Shown here in pieces: positions 41,447 through 50,785 of a DNA stretch of 64,000 nucleotides; positions within the stretch are counted from its first letter, which is position 1; each line of letters begins with the position of its first letter. Origin of the DNA: AP-15 sp963733945 (lineage in GTDB: Bacteria > Pseudomonadota > Alphaproteobacteria > ATCC43930 > CGMCC-115725). A program made the translations under genes and the position numbers. The notes under the pieces are model-generated. The model saw only the letters and a program-made list of their open reading frames with translations. It was not told the DNA's origin and searched no databases. The DNA lies in the NCBI GenBank assembly GCA_963733945.1, contig CAVTFD010000018.1:1-64000 (forward strand), read 5' to 3'.

Positions 41447-43741
41447 TCATGCCGCCTCGGCCAAGCTGTGGTAGATTTCGTCCTCTTGGGCGAAGTGTAG
41501 CCTGAGGATCGCATCCAGTCCGTGAAGCACCCTTAGTATTTCGCCGAGGGTTTTCGGATCGGGGCCTTCTTGCCGCAAGTCGCCGGCCATTCGTTGCAGC
41601 AGACGAGACAAATAGCGGATCTCCCGATGCGCGCGGCTCATCGCCGCCATCGGGTCATCGCCGCCGATCAGCCGCGCCACGGTCGGATAGACGCGGGCGT
41701 CATCCTGGTCTTCGTGCGGGATCAGCTGCTGTTGCAAAAGTTCATTGAGACGCGCCAGCTCCCCCGCCACTTCTTCGACCGGAACGCTCGCGAGCCGGTC
41801 GGCCGTGGCTCGGACCTGCTCGAGTATGGGCCGAAGCTCGCCGTGTTCGGTCTTGAGGACGTCGTACTCCGCGGGCGAGAGCGCCGCCCGGCCCTCACGA
41901 GGCCCGCGAACATGAAGAGCGCGCAGCGCGTTCAGGATGACGGCAACGTCAATCGCTTCTTGAAGAACGGCCCCGGCCAATGGCGGCAGATAACCAAATG
42001 CCGCAAAGCCCATTGCCGCGACAGACAGACCCATCCCCGCCATAACGCTCTCGATTGCGATCGCGCGCGAGCGATGGGCAATCCGCAGCGCTTCCGCGAG
42101 GCGGTCCAGCCGATCGACAAGGAGCACCACGCCCGCGGCCTCCGATGAGGCCGCCGCGCCGCGTTCGCCCATGGCGACACCGACATCGGCGGCGGCCAAT
42201 GCGGGCGCGTCATTGACCCCGTCGCCGACCATGATCGTCGAGCCGGCGGCGTGCGAGGCCTTGATGGCGGCCAATTTGTCCTGGGGTTGCTGTTCGGCCA
42301 GCACGTCATCGACACCCAGCAGAGAACCGATGGTCTCGGCCACATCACGGCGATCGCCGGTTAGCATGACGATACGTTCGACGCCGGCCTTGCGCAGTAG
42401 CCTCAGGGCCCGCGGCGTCTCCAGGCGGATCTCGTCAACGAGCAGCAAAGCTCCGACGATGGCCCCGTCGACGGCCACGAATACGCCGGTCGCCCCGTCG
42501 TAACCCGTGCGCCGAAGAAATTCTTCACTCCAATCGGCCGCGGTCGCAGACAGCGATACGAAGGCGTAGCTGCCGATCGCGACCCGCCGGTCGTCCACGA
42601 CCCCGGTCAGCCCGGCGCCCGGTTTTTCCTCGACATTCGACGGCAGTGACAGCGTCAAGCCGCGCTCTCGCGCCGCCGAAACAATAGCCTGCGCGATCAC
42701 GTGCTGGGACATCTGGTCGAGCGACGCGGCAAGACGCAGCAGCTCCGTGGCGCCTAGCTTCGCCCCGGTCTCTATGGCGACGAGGCGGGCACGCCCGCCG
42801 GTCAAAGTCCCGGTTTTGTCAAAGAACAGGGTTTTCGCCTGAGCGAGCTTCTCGAGCACGCCGCCACCCTTGATCAGAACGCCGCGCTTGGCGCAACGCG
42901 ACATGCCGGCGACGATCGCCACGGGAACGGCCAAAATCAGCGGACACGGCGTCGCCACGACCAGCACCGCCAGCCCGCGCACCGGGTCGCCGGTGGCGAT
43001 CCACGCCGCCGCAGCGACCGCCAGCGTCACGGGCACGAACAGAAGGGCATACCGGTCGGCGAGACGAGCCGACGGCGCCTTGGACCGGTGTGCCGCCTCG
43101 ACCAACCGGATGATGCCGGCAAATGTGCTGTCGGCGGCGGCGGTGGTGGCGATCATGTCGAACGGCGTCGCCGCGTTCACGGCGCCGCTCCGCACCCCCT
43201 CGCCCGAGCTCCGCCGGACCGGCAAAGGCTCACCCGTCAGCGCCAACTCGTCGAGCACGGCGGTCCCGCTCGAGACCGCTCCATCCGTCGGGACCGCTTC
43301 GCCGGCACGGACCAGCAGACGATCCCCCGGCTTGACGCGGTCGAGCGGGATCTGGACCATCTCTTCGCCGTCATAGCGGTTTGCGGTACGGGGAGACCGA
43401 CCGAGCAATGCCGACATTTCGCGGCGGGCGCGTTCCTCGGCGAAGTTTTCGAGGCTGCGTCCGCTCGCCAGCATCAGGCCGATGACCGCGCCCGTCAGGT
43501 ACTCGCCCAAAGCCATCGCTCCGCCGATCGACAGCAACGCGATCACGTCGAGGCCCGCTTCACGCCGCAGGACAGCGCGGGCAATGCCGACAACGACGGC
43601 CGACAGGACCGGCGCCGCGCTGACGATCCAGATCCAATCGGCCCATTTGGGCTCCCCGCTGATCCACGCGACAATTCCGCCGATCAGCCCGGCCGCTGAA
43701 ACGGCGAGCAGCAACAGGTTTGTGGTGCGACGGAGGTTCAT
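41447..43741 (-). CDS. Heavy-metal P1B-type ATPase fused to a C-terminal hemerythrin domain
   Basis: The 764-residue protein has two parts. Residues 1 to about 600 are a P1B ATPase without an N-terminal metal-binding domain. They contain the transmembrane TPCPL(ILAVPVAI) metal site, phosphorylation site DKTGTLTG (about 310), TGE in LALTGEPLP, HP-like MSQHVIAQAI and hinge GDGVNDAPALAAADVGVAMG. The CPL motif and VIALLSIGGAMALGEYLTGAVIG point to a Zn/Cd/Co-type or divergent group. Residues about 615-764 are a hemerythrin HHE domain with EHGELRPI, LIPHEDQDDARVYP, AHREIRYLSRLL and HGLDAILRLHFAQEDEIYHSL. The HHE domain would carry a di-iron site, sensing O2, NO or iron. Continuous open frame, so the fusion is genuine in this sequence. 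Confidence 0.9.
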   Translation of the reverse strand: MNLRRTTNLLLLAVSAAGLIGGIVAWISGEPKWADWIWIVSAAPVLSAVVVGIARAVLRREAGLDVIALLSIGGAMALGEYLTGAVIGLMLASGRSLENFAEERARREMSALLGRSPRTANRYDGEEMVQIPLDRVKPGDRLLVRAGEAVPTDGAVSSGTAVLDELALTGEPLPVRRSSGEGVRSGAVNAATPFDMIATTAAADSTFAGIIRLVEAAHRSKAPSARLADRYALLFVPVTLAVAAAAWIATGDPVRGLAVLVVATPCPLILAVPVAIVAGMSRCAKRGVLIKGGGVLEKLAQAKTLFFDKTGTLTGGRARLVAIETGAKLGATELLRLAASLDQMSQHVIAQAIVSAARERGLTLSLPSNVEEKPGAGLTGVVDDRRVAIGSYAFVSLSATAADWSEEFLRRTGYDGATGVFVAVDGAIVGALLLVDEIRLETPRALRLLRKAGVERIVMLTGDRRDVAETIGSLLGVDDVLAEQQPQDKLAAIKASHAAGSTIMVGDGVNDAPALAAADVGVAMGERGAAASSEAAGVVLLVDRLDRLAEALRIAHRSRAIAIESVMAGMGLSVAAMGFAAFGYLPPLAGAVLQEAIDVAVILNALRALHVRGPREGRAALSPAEYDVLKTEHGELRPILEQVRATADRLASVPVEEVAGELARLNELLQQQLIPHEDQDDARVYPTVARLIGGDDPMAAMSRAHREIRYLSRLLQRMAGDLRQEGPDPKTLGEILRVLHGLDAILRLHFAQEDEIYHSLAEAA

Positions 43742-43876
43742 CGGTCAGCAAACACCGGTACGGACTGAATGCTGGGCGCTTAGCCGCCCCGGGTCACCAA
43801 GGCAATTCAGGCAGGATGGATGCCATGACGGTTCTTGCCGAGAGTCGAAATTGAATAGTCGCGCTCCGCGGTGCCG

Positions 43877-44428
43877 CTACATCATACCCATCGGGCTCAG
43901 CATCAGCTGGTCTGCGGCTTTCTTCTGCTCATCGGTGAACGCGGCATAGAGGGGATCGGCGGCGGTCTTCAATTTCCGCAAAGCCTCGAGATGCGCCGTC
44001 ATCATCCTTTCGCGGATCGCCAGCTTGTCTGGAAGCGTCGCTGACTGGTTCATCCCGATCATGCCGCCCTGCATCATGCTCCCCATCGCCTTCGCGTTGT
44101 CGCGGACGGCTTGGGCGAAATTGTTCCAGAGCGGCAGCTGCGCGTCGGTGATCTTGAGTTCGGTTTTCAGAAACGCCAGCCGTCCTTCGACATGCTCGGA
44201 CATCGCGGTGGCCATCATCGCCAAATGGTCCATGCCACCCTGGCCCATCATCCCCATCGCGCCCGTCATCGGCATGCCGCCGGGCATCCCTTGTGCCATG
44301 CCGCTCGGCGATGTAGCCGCACGTCCCGCCGCGTCACCGGGATGATGCTGATCCTGCTGCGCGAGCGCGGGCGCCGGTGCCAGAGCGAGCATCAACGCAA
44401 AGAAGGCACAGGTCTGTCGTTGAAACAT
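43877..44428 (-). CDS. Spy/CpxP-like periplasmic LTxxQ protein
   Basis: The 183-residue protein has a signal peptide (MFQRQTCAFFALMLALAPAPALAQQ) and a Met/Gly-rich segment (SGMAQGMPGGMPMTGAMGMMGQGGMDHL). Helical LTxxQ-type repeats follow (MSEHVEGRLAFLKTELKITDAQLPLWNNFAQAVRDNA; AAFTDEQKKAADQLM). Periplasmic Spy-like proteins are chaperones or metal-stress proteins; the Met-rich part may bind copper or silver. It sits directly upstream of the ATPase-hemerythrin gene in the same direction, suggesting a metal-response unit. Start at the signal-peptide Met; the 21-codon extension is excluded. Confidence 0.88.
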   Translation of the reverse strand: MFQRQTCAFFALMLALAPAPALAQQDQHHPGDAAGRAATSPSGMAQGMPGGMPMTGAMGMMGQGGMDHLAMMATAMSEHVEGRLAFLKTELKITDAQLPLWNNFAQAVRDNAKAMGSMMQGGMIGMNQSATLPDKLAIRERMMTAHLEALRKLKTAADPLYAAFTDEQKKAADQLMLSPMGMM

Positions 44429-45153
44429 GTGATTCCGCTCTTTCCAAAGGAAGAGAAGCGGCCATTTCGCTCGAAGAGGGCGAACTACCACTGATCCAAA
44501 TCAAATTTGGTGTGAAACCGGCTTTCTGCCGTAAAGATGAATTATACAGAGTCGTCTTCCCAATCTGCACGAAATCCTTAATGTAGATGACAAGCTATAT
44601 GCACCCGACGGGACGCGTCCTCGCACAATGGCGGGAGCCTCGTCATGCCGTTACCGGCCGGCGGGGAAGGGTGGTCGGCGTGAGAAAATCGTCGCTGACA
44701 TCTCACTCGCTGGGGCTCAAGCGCGCTTTGCCCGGACTTGATCCGGGCATCCACGTCTTCCTGTTGGCCGCCTAGGCGTGGAAGCCGGTCGAAGCCGTTG
44801 GCTGGCAAACCCCGATCCACGGGCTATGCGATCGGTTCGTTTCTCAGCCGAAAAAGGTTGCTCGCATTTTGCTGGAGCGGAGATGTTTTTCTCGATTTTG
44901 CTGCAGTCGTGCTCGGCGATGCTGGGCCGATTTCCGGGCCCGACGGGGGTTCCCGATAATTCCCGGTTCGGCGGAATAAATTCCCGTTTGGGGAGCTGCA
45001 AATTCCCGTTTACGCGACGACGGGAATTCTCCCGCAACGGCTTGATTCACGGCGATATTTTCCTGGGCGATCGGCGGTTTTGCAGGCCGGAATCGACAAA
45101 TTCCCGGTTACTTTCCCGGTTCACGGGAATTTGCCGCGGCCGGAGCAGTGGCG
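44429..45153. other. Gene-free region with interspersed repeats
   Basis: No credible coding sequence in 725 bases. A TTGCCCGGACTTGATCCGGGCATCCACGTCTT unit at about 44,729-44,760 belongs to the CCCGG...CCGGGCATCCACG repeat family seen again at 60,379. The right half holds the AATTCCCG cluster. Confidence 0.5.
44957..45132. repeat. Cluster of AATTCCCGkTT repeats in both orientations
   Basis: AATTCCCGGTT or AAATTCCCGTTT occurs at about 44,957, 44,979, 45,000, 45,098 and 45,112, and the complement CGGGAATT at about 45,020 and 45,124. Pairs such as AATTCCCGTTTACG...CGACGGGAATT and TTTCCCGGTTCACGGGAATTT form hairpins. Spacing is irregular (14-98 bases), unlike CRISPR. The function is unknown. Confidence 0.7.
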
Positions 45154-46008
45154 TCAGCCGGTGGTGTGCTTGCGGATGAAGGCCTTCATGCGCTCGATCG
45201 CGCGGGCGGCATAGGGGGCGTCGGGCTTGCCGGTCATAAAGCCGTGATTGGCGCCCTCGTAGAGCTGAAGCTCGACCTCGCCGCCGGCCTTGCGCCACGA
45301 ATCGGCGAAGTGGCGCATCAGCTCGACCGGGACCCATTCATCCTTGTCGCCGCCAAAGACCAGGGCCGGCGGCAGATGGACCTGTTCGCCGCGATCGAGG
45401 ATCCGCGGCGGGTTGCCCTCTTCCATCGTCGCCGCGTCGCCCCAGAAATTGTGGTGGTTGTCGAGCAGCTCGGCGTTGCCGGCCTTCTTGGCCAGCTCGT
45501 AGCGCAGCAGCGGGTCGAGCACGCCCCAGCCCGAAATGACAAAGGCAAGTTTGGCGTCGGCGGCCGGGGCGTCGGCCAGCCACAGCCCCGCATAGCGCGG
45601 GTCGTCGGGCCGCATCGCCGCCAGCAATACCTGATGCCCGCCGCTCGACGTGCCAAAGCTGCCGACCCAGTCGGCGCGGCTGCGGTATTCGCCGGCATGC
45701 GCCTTCAGCCACCGGGCGCCGAGATTGATGTCGGCGAGCGAGGCGGGGTAGGGGGCCTCGGGCGGCATGCGGAAATCGATCGAGGCGACGAGGATGCCGC
45801 CTTCGGCCAACGCCTTGGCGATGAAATCGTTGTCGGTGCGGTCCTTGTTGACCCAGGCGCCGCCATGGACCTGCAGCACCGCCGGGAACGGCCCGGCCCC
45901 GCTCGGCCGGTAGAGCCGCGCCAGCATCGAGCGGCCGCCCTGGCGCTGGTATTCGACGTCTTCGATGCGAACATCGTGGCGGATGGCGGCATCGATGGTC
46001 ATCGGCAT
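45154..46008 (-). CDS. Alpha/beta hydrolase (hormone-sensitive-lipase-like)
   Basis: The 284-residue enzyme has the oxyanion motif HGGAW (about residue 50), the nucleophile elbow GTSSGGHQVLLAAMR (Ser about 124), a catalytic Asp in GGDKDEWVPVELM and His in GANHGFMTG. It hydrolyses esters of small substrates; substrate unknown. Start Met in EEPQMPMTIDAA follows GAGGAG. A 23-residue extension is excluded. Confidence 0.9.
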   Translation of the reverse strand: MPMTIDAAIRHDVRIEDVEYQRQGGRSMLARLYRPSGAGPFPAVLQVHGGAWVNKDRTDNDFIAKALAEGGILVASIDFRMPPEAPYPASLADINLGARWLKAHAGEYRSRADWVGSFGTSSGGHQVLLAAMRPDDPRYAGLWLADAPAADAKLAFVISGWGVLDPLLRYELAKKAGNAELLDNHHNFWGDAATMEEGNPPRILDRGEQVHLPPALVFGGDKDEWVPVELMRHFADSWRKAGGEVELQLYEGANHGFMTGKPDAPYAARAIERMKAFIRKHTTG

Positions 46009-46073
46009 TTGCGGCTCCTCGCATACATGGCAGGAGTGCATCCTAACGGATCGGCCGCGCGCAAATCTACCGG

Positions 46074-47303
46074 TCAACGGCGCAGTCGCTCGAGCGCCAT
46101 CCGGGCCATCGGATCGCCCTGGGGCAGCCGGGTGATTTGGTGTTCCAGTCGCACCTTTAAGGCCGCGGCCTCAGGGAAGCTGCGATCGGTCCAGAACCGC
46201 TTCGCCGGGTCGAAAAATCCAACCGTGTCGAGAAAGGCGACCGTGAAATAATAGCTCTCGGGCAGTAATTCGCCGGCCGCGCGCGCCACCACGGCGCCGT
46301 CCGCGCCGATCGCCGTCTCGAGACACCACGACAGCAGCCGCGCTATCTGGTGTTGCGCGCGCCGACGCTGATCGTCGTGCATCTGGTCCCAGCCGAGCTG
46401 GAACAGCACCGCGACGTCATAATTGTTGTGGTTGGTGATGCCCTCGTCGTCGAGCCAGCCATTGGGGTAGCGGTGGTCGCGGATTTTTAGGAGCGTCTCG
46501 ATCAGCCGCTGCCAGTGGCCGATCTGGCCGTCGAGATAGCGGGCCATGTGAAAGGTCAGGCTGAGGTCGGTGGTGCGCCATCGCTGTCCGGCGATCTCGT
46601 AATCCGCGCCAAAGAAGCCCGTAGTCGGATCTTGCCAGCGGGCGACAAAGCGCCGGATCACGGTATCGAGCCCTGGGCGCCACGGATAGCTCGGCGGTCG
46701 GCGGCGCAGGATCAGCCGGACCAGGTCGGCGGTCGCAAAGTTCAGCTCCTTGCGGCGATCGACGCCGTCCTCGGCGAGGCGCGAGACGACGAGGCTGTCC
46801 AGGTAATGCTCCAGACGGCCCGGATCGTTGACACGGTCGAGAAAGCGGGGCGCTCGACCGCTTCCAGTGAAGTCGTCGGCGAGCATCAAATCGACCGAGG
46901 CGTCGAGCTTCAGAAACCACACCTCGGCGCCCGCACCGAAACTGCCATCCTCGTCAGGGAGCAGACCGCTCGGCGGTTCCGCCAGGGCGGCCATGGCGCG
47001 CAGCCGGCCGAGCGCCACGCCGGCCGCCACCGCGTCGCCGGTATATTGCAGCCGCCAATGAATCTCGCCCACTGTTTGGCGCAGAAACGAGGTATCGCGC
47101 CCGGCAGCCTCGTCGCGGTCGAGCCGCGCTTCGAGCGCGCGGATCTCGGGTTCCGCGCTGCGGCCCAATTCGGCCATCTTCGGAAAGTGGGCGGCGATCA
47201 CATCCCGCGGATTCCAGCCAGCCAGCGCCGGGAGGATGTTGGCCGAATAACCCAGATTATCCCTCGGCCGTCTGCATCGCGGGCTAGCCGGCAACTCTAG
47301 CAT
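46074..47303 (-). CDS. Six-hairpin-glycosidase-like protein
   Basis: The 409-residue protein has no N-terminal signal. Recurrent helical motifs GFFGADYEIAGQRWRTTDLSLTFHMARYLDG, WLDDEGITNHNNYDVAVLFQLGWDQM and LLSWCLETAIGADGAVVARAAGELLPESYYF suggest an (alpha/alpha)6 barrel, as in unsaturated glucuronyl hydrolases and heparinase relatives. It overlaps the 3' end of the MFS gene by 20 bases, which fixes its place in the operon with the transporter and heparinase genes. I cannot name the exact family. It might degrade imported oligosaccharides. Confidence 0.65.
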   Translation of the reverse strand: MLELPASPRCRRPRDNLGYSANILPALAGWNPRDVIAAHFPKMAELGRSAEPEIRALEARLDRDEAAGRDTSFLRQTVGEIHWRLQYTGDAVAAGVALGRLRAMAALAEPPSGLLPDEDGSFGAGAEVWFLKLDASVDLMLADDFTGSGRAPRFLDRVNDPGRLEHYLDSLVVSRLAEDGVDRRKELNFATADLVRLILRRRPPSYPWRPGLDTVIRRFVARWQDPTTGFFGADYEIAGQRWRTTDLSLTFHMARYLDGQIGHWQRLIETLLKIRDHRYPNGWLDDEGITNHNNYDVAVLFQLGWDQMHDDQRRRAQHQIARLLSWCLETAIGADGAVVARAAGELLPESYYFTVAFLDTVGFFDPAKRFWTDRSFPEAAALKVRLEHQITRLPQGDPMARMALERLRR

Positions 47304-48540
47304 CGGCCTTCGCCGCCAGCCGCTCTGGTTGCAGAAGCGAGCCGAAAGCGGTGACGCATAGCAGCCCGGCAAATGCGATGACGATCGCCAGCGTAAGCGG
47401 GCTCCCGCTCCGCCCGAGCGATAGCGCGGCCGTGCAGCCGGCGGCTCCGATGATCTGGAAAAAGCTGGCGAGACCCGAAGCGGCGCCGACAATTCGGGAA
47501 CCGACCCCGAGACTTCCGGCAGCGGCGTTGGGGGTGATCAACCCGCTGCCGCAACAGACAAAGATCATCGGCCCTACGACGATGAAGGGGCCGGTCAAGT
47601 GCAGCACCGCCAAACTCACCATGACCAAACCGGCCGGGATCAACACCGATGCGCCTATCGTGATCAGGGCGTTGAGGCCGAGGCGGCCGGTCAAGCGGTT
47701 CGACACAAAGCTGCCGACGAGAAAGCCGAGCGGCGGCAGCGCGGCGTAATAGCCGTATTGCGCGGGGCTGACGCCGAAGCTGCCGATCAGCACCGCTGGG
47801 GCGCCGGCGGCGAAGATGTGAGAACCGGCATGGGCGCCGGCGGCGGCAAGTGCATAGCCGAGGAACCGGCGGGTGCCGATCAGGGTGCGATAGCTCGCCA
47901 GCATCCGCGGGCCGTTGGCGGATGCAGTCGACGCTGCGCCGCGGTCGGGGACGAAGCGGATCACCAGCACGATGGCGAGGCACGCGAGGATCGCTACGGC
48001 TGCGAAATTCGCGCGCCAGCCGAGTGACATCTGCAGATAGCCTCCGACCACCGGGGCGCCGACTTGCATCAAGGTGGCGGCGATCCCGCGTCCGGCGATG
48101 ACCTGAGCCGCCGCCGTGGGGCCCCATATATCACGGGTAACGGCACGGCCGACGACCATCCCGGCGCAGGCGCCGATCCCTTGCAGAACTCGCGCCGCTA
48201 TCAGAAAATTGATGCTCGGGCTGGCCGCGCAGGCAAGGCTGCTGACGGCGCTCAAAGCCAGACCGAAAAGAATGGTCCGCCGCCGACCGAGGCGATCCGA
48301 CAACGGCCCCAACACCAACATGCTGATCGCGTAAGCCAGTAGATAGCTGACAAAAGTGAACTGCACCCGGGCGATCGAGGTGTCGAGGGCTCGGGCGATC
48401 GCGGGTATCGACGGTACGTAAATGGTCGAGGCTACGGTCCCCACCGAGAAGGATAAGGTGAGGCTCAGCAGTACTCCCCTGCGACGCAGGGTGGTAAATC
48501 CATCTCCCGCCAGGGAACGAGGGTTCCAAAGTTCAGCCAT
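47284..48540 (-). CDS. MFS transporter of the Bcr/CflA type
   Basis: The 418-residue protein has twelve helices. Motif A-like GPLSDRLGRRRTILFG (about residue 75) and early TIYVPSIPAIARALDTSIARVQFTFVSYLLAYAISML match the Bcr/CflA DHA1 subfamily. It is translationally coupled to the heparinase gene upstream by an 8-base overlap and overlaps the next gene by 20 bases, so the three may be co-transcribed. The substrate could be a drug, or a sugar fragment released by the heparinase-like enzyme. The ATG at 48,540 is preferred over the upstream extension. Confidence 0.88.
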   Translation of the reverse strand: MAELWNPRSLAGDGFTTLRRRGVLLSLTLSFSVGTVASTIYVPSIPAIARALDTSIARVQFTFVSYLLAYAISMLVLGPLSDRLGRRRTILFGLALSAVSSLACAASPSINFLIAARVLQGIGACAGMVVGRAVTRDIWGPTAAAQVIAGRGIAATLMQVGAPVVGGYLQMSLGWRANFAAVAILACLAIVLVIRFVPDRGAASTASANGPRMLASYRTLIGTRRFLGYALAAAGAHAGSHIFAAGAPAVLIGSFGVSPAQYGYYAALPPLGFLVGSFVSNRLTGRLGLNALITIGASVLIPAGLVMVSLAVLHLTGPFIVVGPMIFVCCGSGLITPNAAAGSLGVGSRIVGAASGLASFFQIIGAAGCTAALSLGRSGSPLTLAIVIAFAGLLCVTAFGSLLQPERLAAKADARVAG

Positions 48541-50638
48541 GATCGCGTCTCGGCCCCGAATCTTGCTGAGCATACCCCAATTTAGATTTTCGCAGCCTTG
48601 CCGGCGAACCCCGTCCGGCGGCATCCAGGCCACGGGTTCGGCAGCCACGCCGCGGCAGCCCGGTCAGCCGCACGGGGCGGCGGGCGAGCCAATGGTCGAG
48701 GGGTGCAACCGGAAGTGCAAGTTCGGTTCCGTCACAATCGGGCAGCAACAGGACGCTCAGGCGGCGGGTCCCCGCCGGCCAGGCGATCTGCAGCCGCTGG
48801 ATAGGCGCGCCGGCGGCGCGCTTGCCCGCGTGATCTTCACGGCGGGGCAATTCGGAAACCAGGGTGCCGTCTCGGGTGGCCCCGCCATGCAGCTCGTGCG
48901 CCGGGCCGCACGCGAAGGAACGCGGCGGCGGCGGGGTGGCCAGCTCGAAGCGGGCACCCGCCGGTTCGAGGATACGGGCGGCGAATCGGTCGCTGCCCAT
49001 ACGGAAACGGGCGAGCGATCCAGCCAGTTGCACCGGCTCGGCGCTGGTATGGGTCACCCAGACCACGTCGCTGCAACTGTCGGGATCGACCTCATCCTGG
49101 ATCACCACTTGTCGGCCGATCAGTGCAGCGCCCCGCCGAACCGTGCCTGCCGGCTTGTCGTAGGCCGCGGATAGATCAAGGACCACCCATTTGCAGTCGC
49201 CCTCGACGCAACTACCGACAATTCTCGCCGGCGCGTTCGGCACTTGGTCGCGCCCGCCGATCGTCAGTGTATTGTGCCCGGCGGCCTGCGAGCGATAGTA
49301 CCGCCAGCGCGGCCCCGACCTGGTGTCGCTGCCGTGGTCGAAATAGCCGGGCAGATCATAGTCGTCCGAGCCGAGTTCGGTGATCCAGCGGTGTCGAGCG
49401 CCATCCAGGATGAACGTGCCGGCGTCGGCCTGGGCGTGCAGCATCACATCCTCGGGCCGTGGCGCGCCGCTTCCGATCGACGCGGATATATTCCCGCCCT
49501 TGACCGCTAGATAGACCGGCCGCGCCGATGGTTCGCGGGACCAGGTGTTGCGAAAACAGGCGAGATCGGCGCTGTGAAAGACCTTGCCGGTAGGTAGACC
49601 GAGGGTCATCGGGCAGGCTTTTGCCGGTCTCGGCCAAATCGTTGTAAAGAGCAGATGCCAACCATCCGGCTCCCCGAGCAGCCAGCCATCGATCGGCCTG
49701 CCAAAGCGACACGCGAGCCATGTGAGTGGCGACACATCGAAGCGAGGTTCCGAATCCCCGAAATTGAAGGCCGCCCCAAACGGTCCCACCGCGTGTAGGA
49801 CCAAGTCTCCAGTCTGGGCGAAGCCGGGACGATCGGCAAGACCAAAGCTCTCGCCGAACGTGCTCTCGAGCGCCGCGACCATCAGACCGGCGTAACGCAT
49901 CGCCAGAGACCAATAGCTGAGGCCTTCGCGCCAGGCCCCGTCCGGCGCCATGCCCGCGAACACGTTCCACGCCGAAGCAAGGCTGCGGTGTACCAGGCGC
50001 GTCGATAACTCGGGGTAACGGCGCAGGACCGCCAGTGAGGCAATCGTGATCGCCGAATTTGAGACTAAGGTGCAATTGTCGCGGCGCTTTGGCCACAGCA
50101 GCGAGGGATCAGTATAAGCCGCATAGGCCGGCTCGAGCACGTTGCGCAGAATCGCGTTCTCGATCGCCCGTCGCTCACGCGGCGCGAGCCTGTCGTATAG
50201 CCAGTCGTAGGCGAGAGCAACGGCGACGGCAATCTCGCCGCGATCGAGAAATGATCGGATCACCGGGCGCTCATTCCAGCTCGCGGCGGCGACATACTCG
50301 GCGAGCACGCTACGGGTCGCCTCGAGCGCTGTATCCGCGGAGGAACCCTTGGCGGTCAGAGCGAGAAACGCGATGTTGATCAGGCGCCGAGCTCGCCGTT
50401 TGAGCGCCGTGCGCGGTTCCTGTGCCGCTGCCGACGGAATCTCCGCCAGCACTTGGGCTACGCGCGCCTGCAACTGCGGGTTAACCGCGGCCGAGCGGCG
50501 AATGCCGGGCAAGGCGCCACGGCGGAACAGCAGATAAGGATGGCGCGCCGTGAATTGCCCAATCGCGGTCTCGGCGCGGGCAAAATCGGGACCGTCGGCC
50601 GTTTCGCGTTGAAGCGATCGCGCGCTGTCAAAAGGCAA
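48533..50638 (-). CDS. Heparinase II/III family protein
   Basis: The 701-residue protein has an N-terminal all-helical toroid (about residues 60-330, including VALAYDWLYDRLAPRERRAIENAI and CTLVSNSAITIASLAVLRRYPE). A beta-sandwich C-domain begins with VMLHAQADAGTFILDGARHRWITELGSDDYDLPGYFD and SQAAGHNTLTIGG, the classic heparinase II/III signature (His of AAGHN). The family cleaves uronic-acid glycans by beta-elimination. No signal peptide is evident, and a cytoplasmic role on imported oligosaccharides or surface polysaccharide is possible. The C-terminal ~45 residues after LTGLPRRG look Arg-rich and repeat-like and may be frame-damaged. Confidence 0.85.
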   Translation of the reverse strand: MPFDSARSLQRETADGPDFARAETAIGQFTARHPYLLFRRGALPGIRRSAAVNPQLQARVAQVLAEIPSAAAQEPRTALKRRARRLINIAFLALTAKGSSADTALEATRSVLAEYVAAASWNERPVIRSFLDRGEIAVAVALAYDWLYDRLAPRERRAIENAILRNVLEPAYAAYTDPSLLWPKRRDNCTLVSNSAITIASLAVLRRYPELSTRLVHRSLASAWNVFAGMAPDGAWREGLSYWSLAMRYAGLMVAALESTFGESFGLADRPGFAQTGDLVLHAVGPFGAAFNFGDSEPRFDVSPLTWLACRFGRPIDGWLLGEPDGWHLLFTTIWPRPAKACPMTLGLPTGKVFHSADLACFRNTWSREPSARPVYLAVKGGNISASIGSGAPRPEDVMLHAQADAGTFILDGARHRWITELGSDDYDLPGYFDHGSDTRSGPRWRYYRSQAAGHNTLTIGGRDQVPNAPARIVGSCVEGDCKWVVLDLSAAYDKPAGTVRRGAALIGRQVVIQDEVDPDSCSDVVWVTHTSAEPVQLAGSLARFRMGSDRFAARILEPAGARFELATPPPPRSFACGPAHELHGGATRDGTLVSELPRREDHAGKRAAGAPIQRLQIAWPAGTRRLSVLLLPDCDGTELALPVAPLDHWLARRPVRLTGLPRRGCRTRGLDAAGRGSPARLRKSKLGYAQQDSGPRRDHG

Positions 50639-50785
50639 TCAGATCCCCGAGCGCTTATGGCAATTTGTTACACGTTCTTACAAATGGTTACACTCCGCAA
50701 CCCTGGTCGTGGCGTTTGGGGCGTTTATTGCGGTTGCCGAGGTCGGAGCTTACTCTCGCTGCGCGAGATTAATTTTCTCTTTCGC

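Noticed and set aside
44957..45132. CRISPR-like array
   Set aside because: Repeat units are only 11 bases, occur in both orientations and are irregularly spaced, with no cas genes.
45148..46251. 367-codon plus-strand frame opposite the alpha/beta hydrolase
   Set aside because: Opposite a hydrolase with intact catalytic motifs; no ribosome binding site or known domain.
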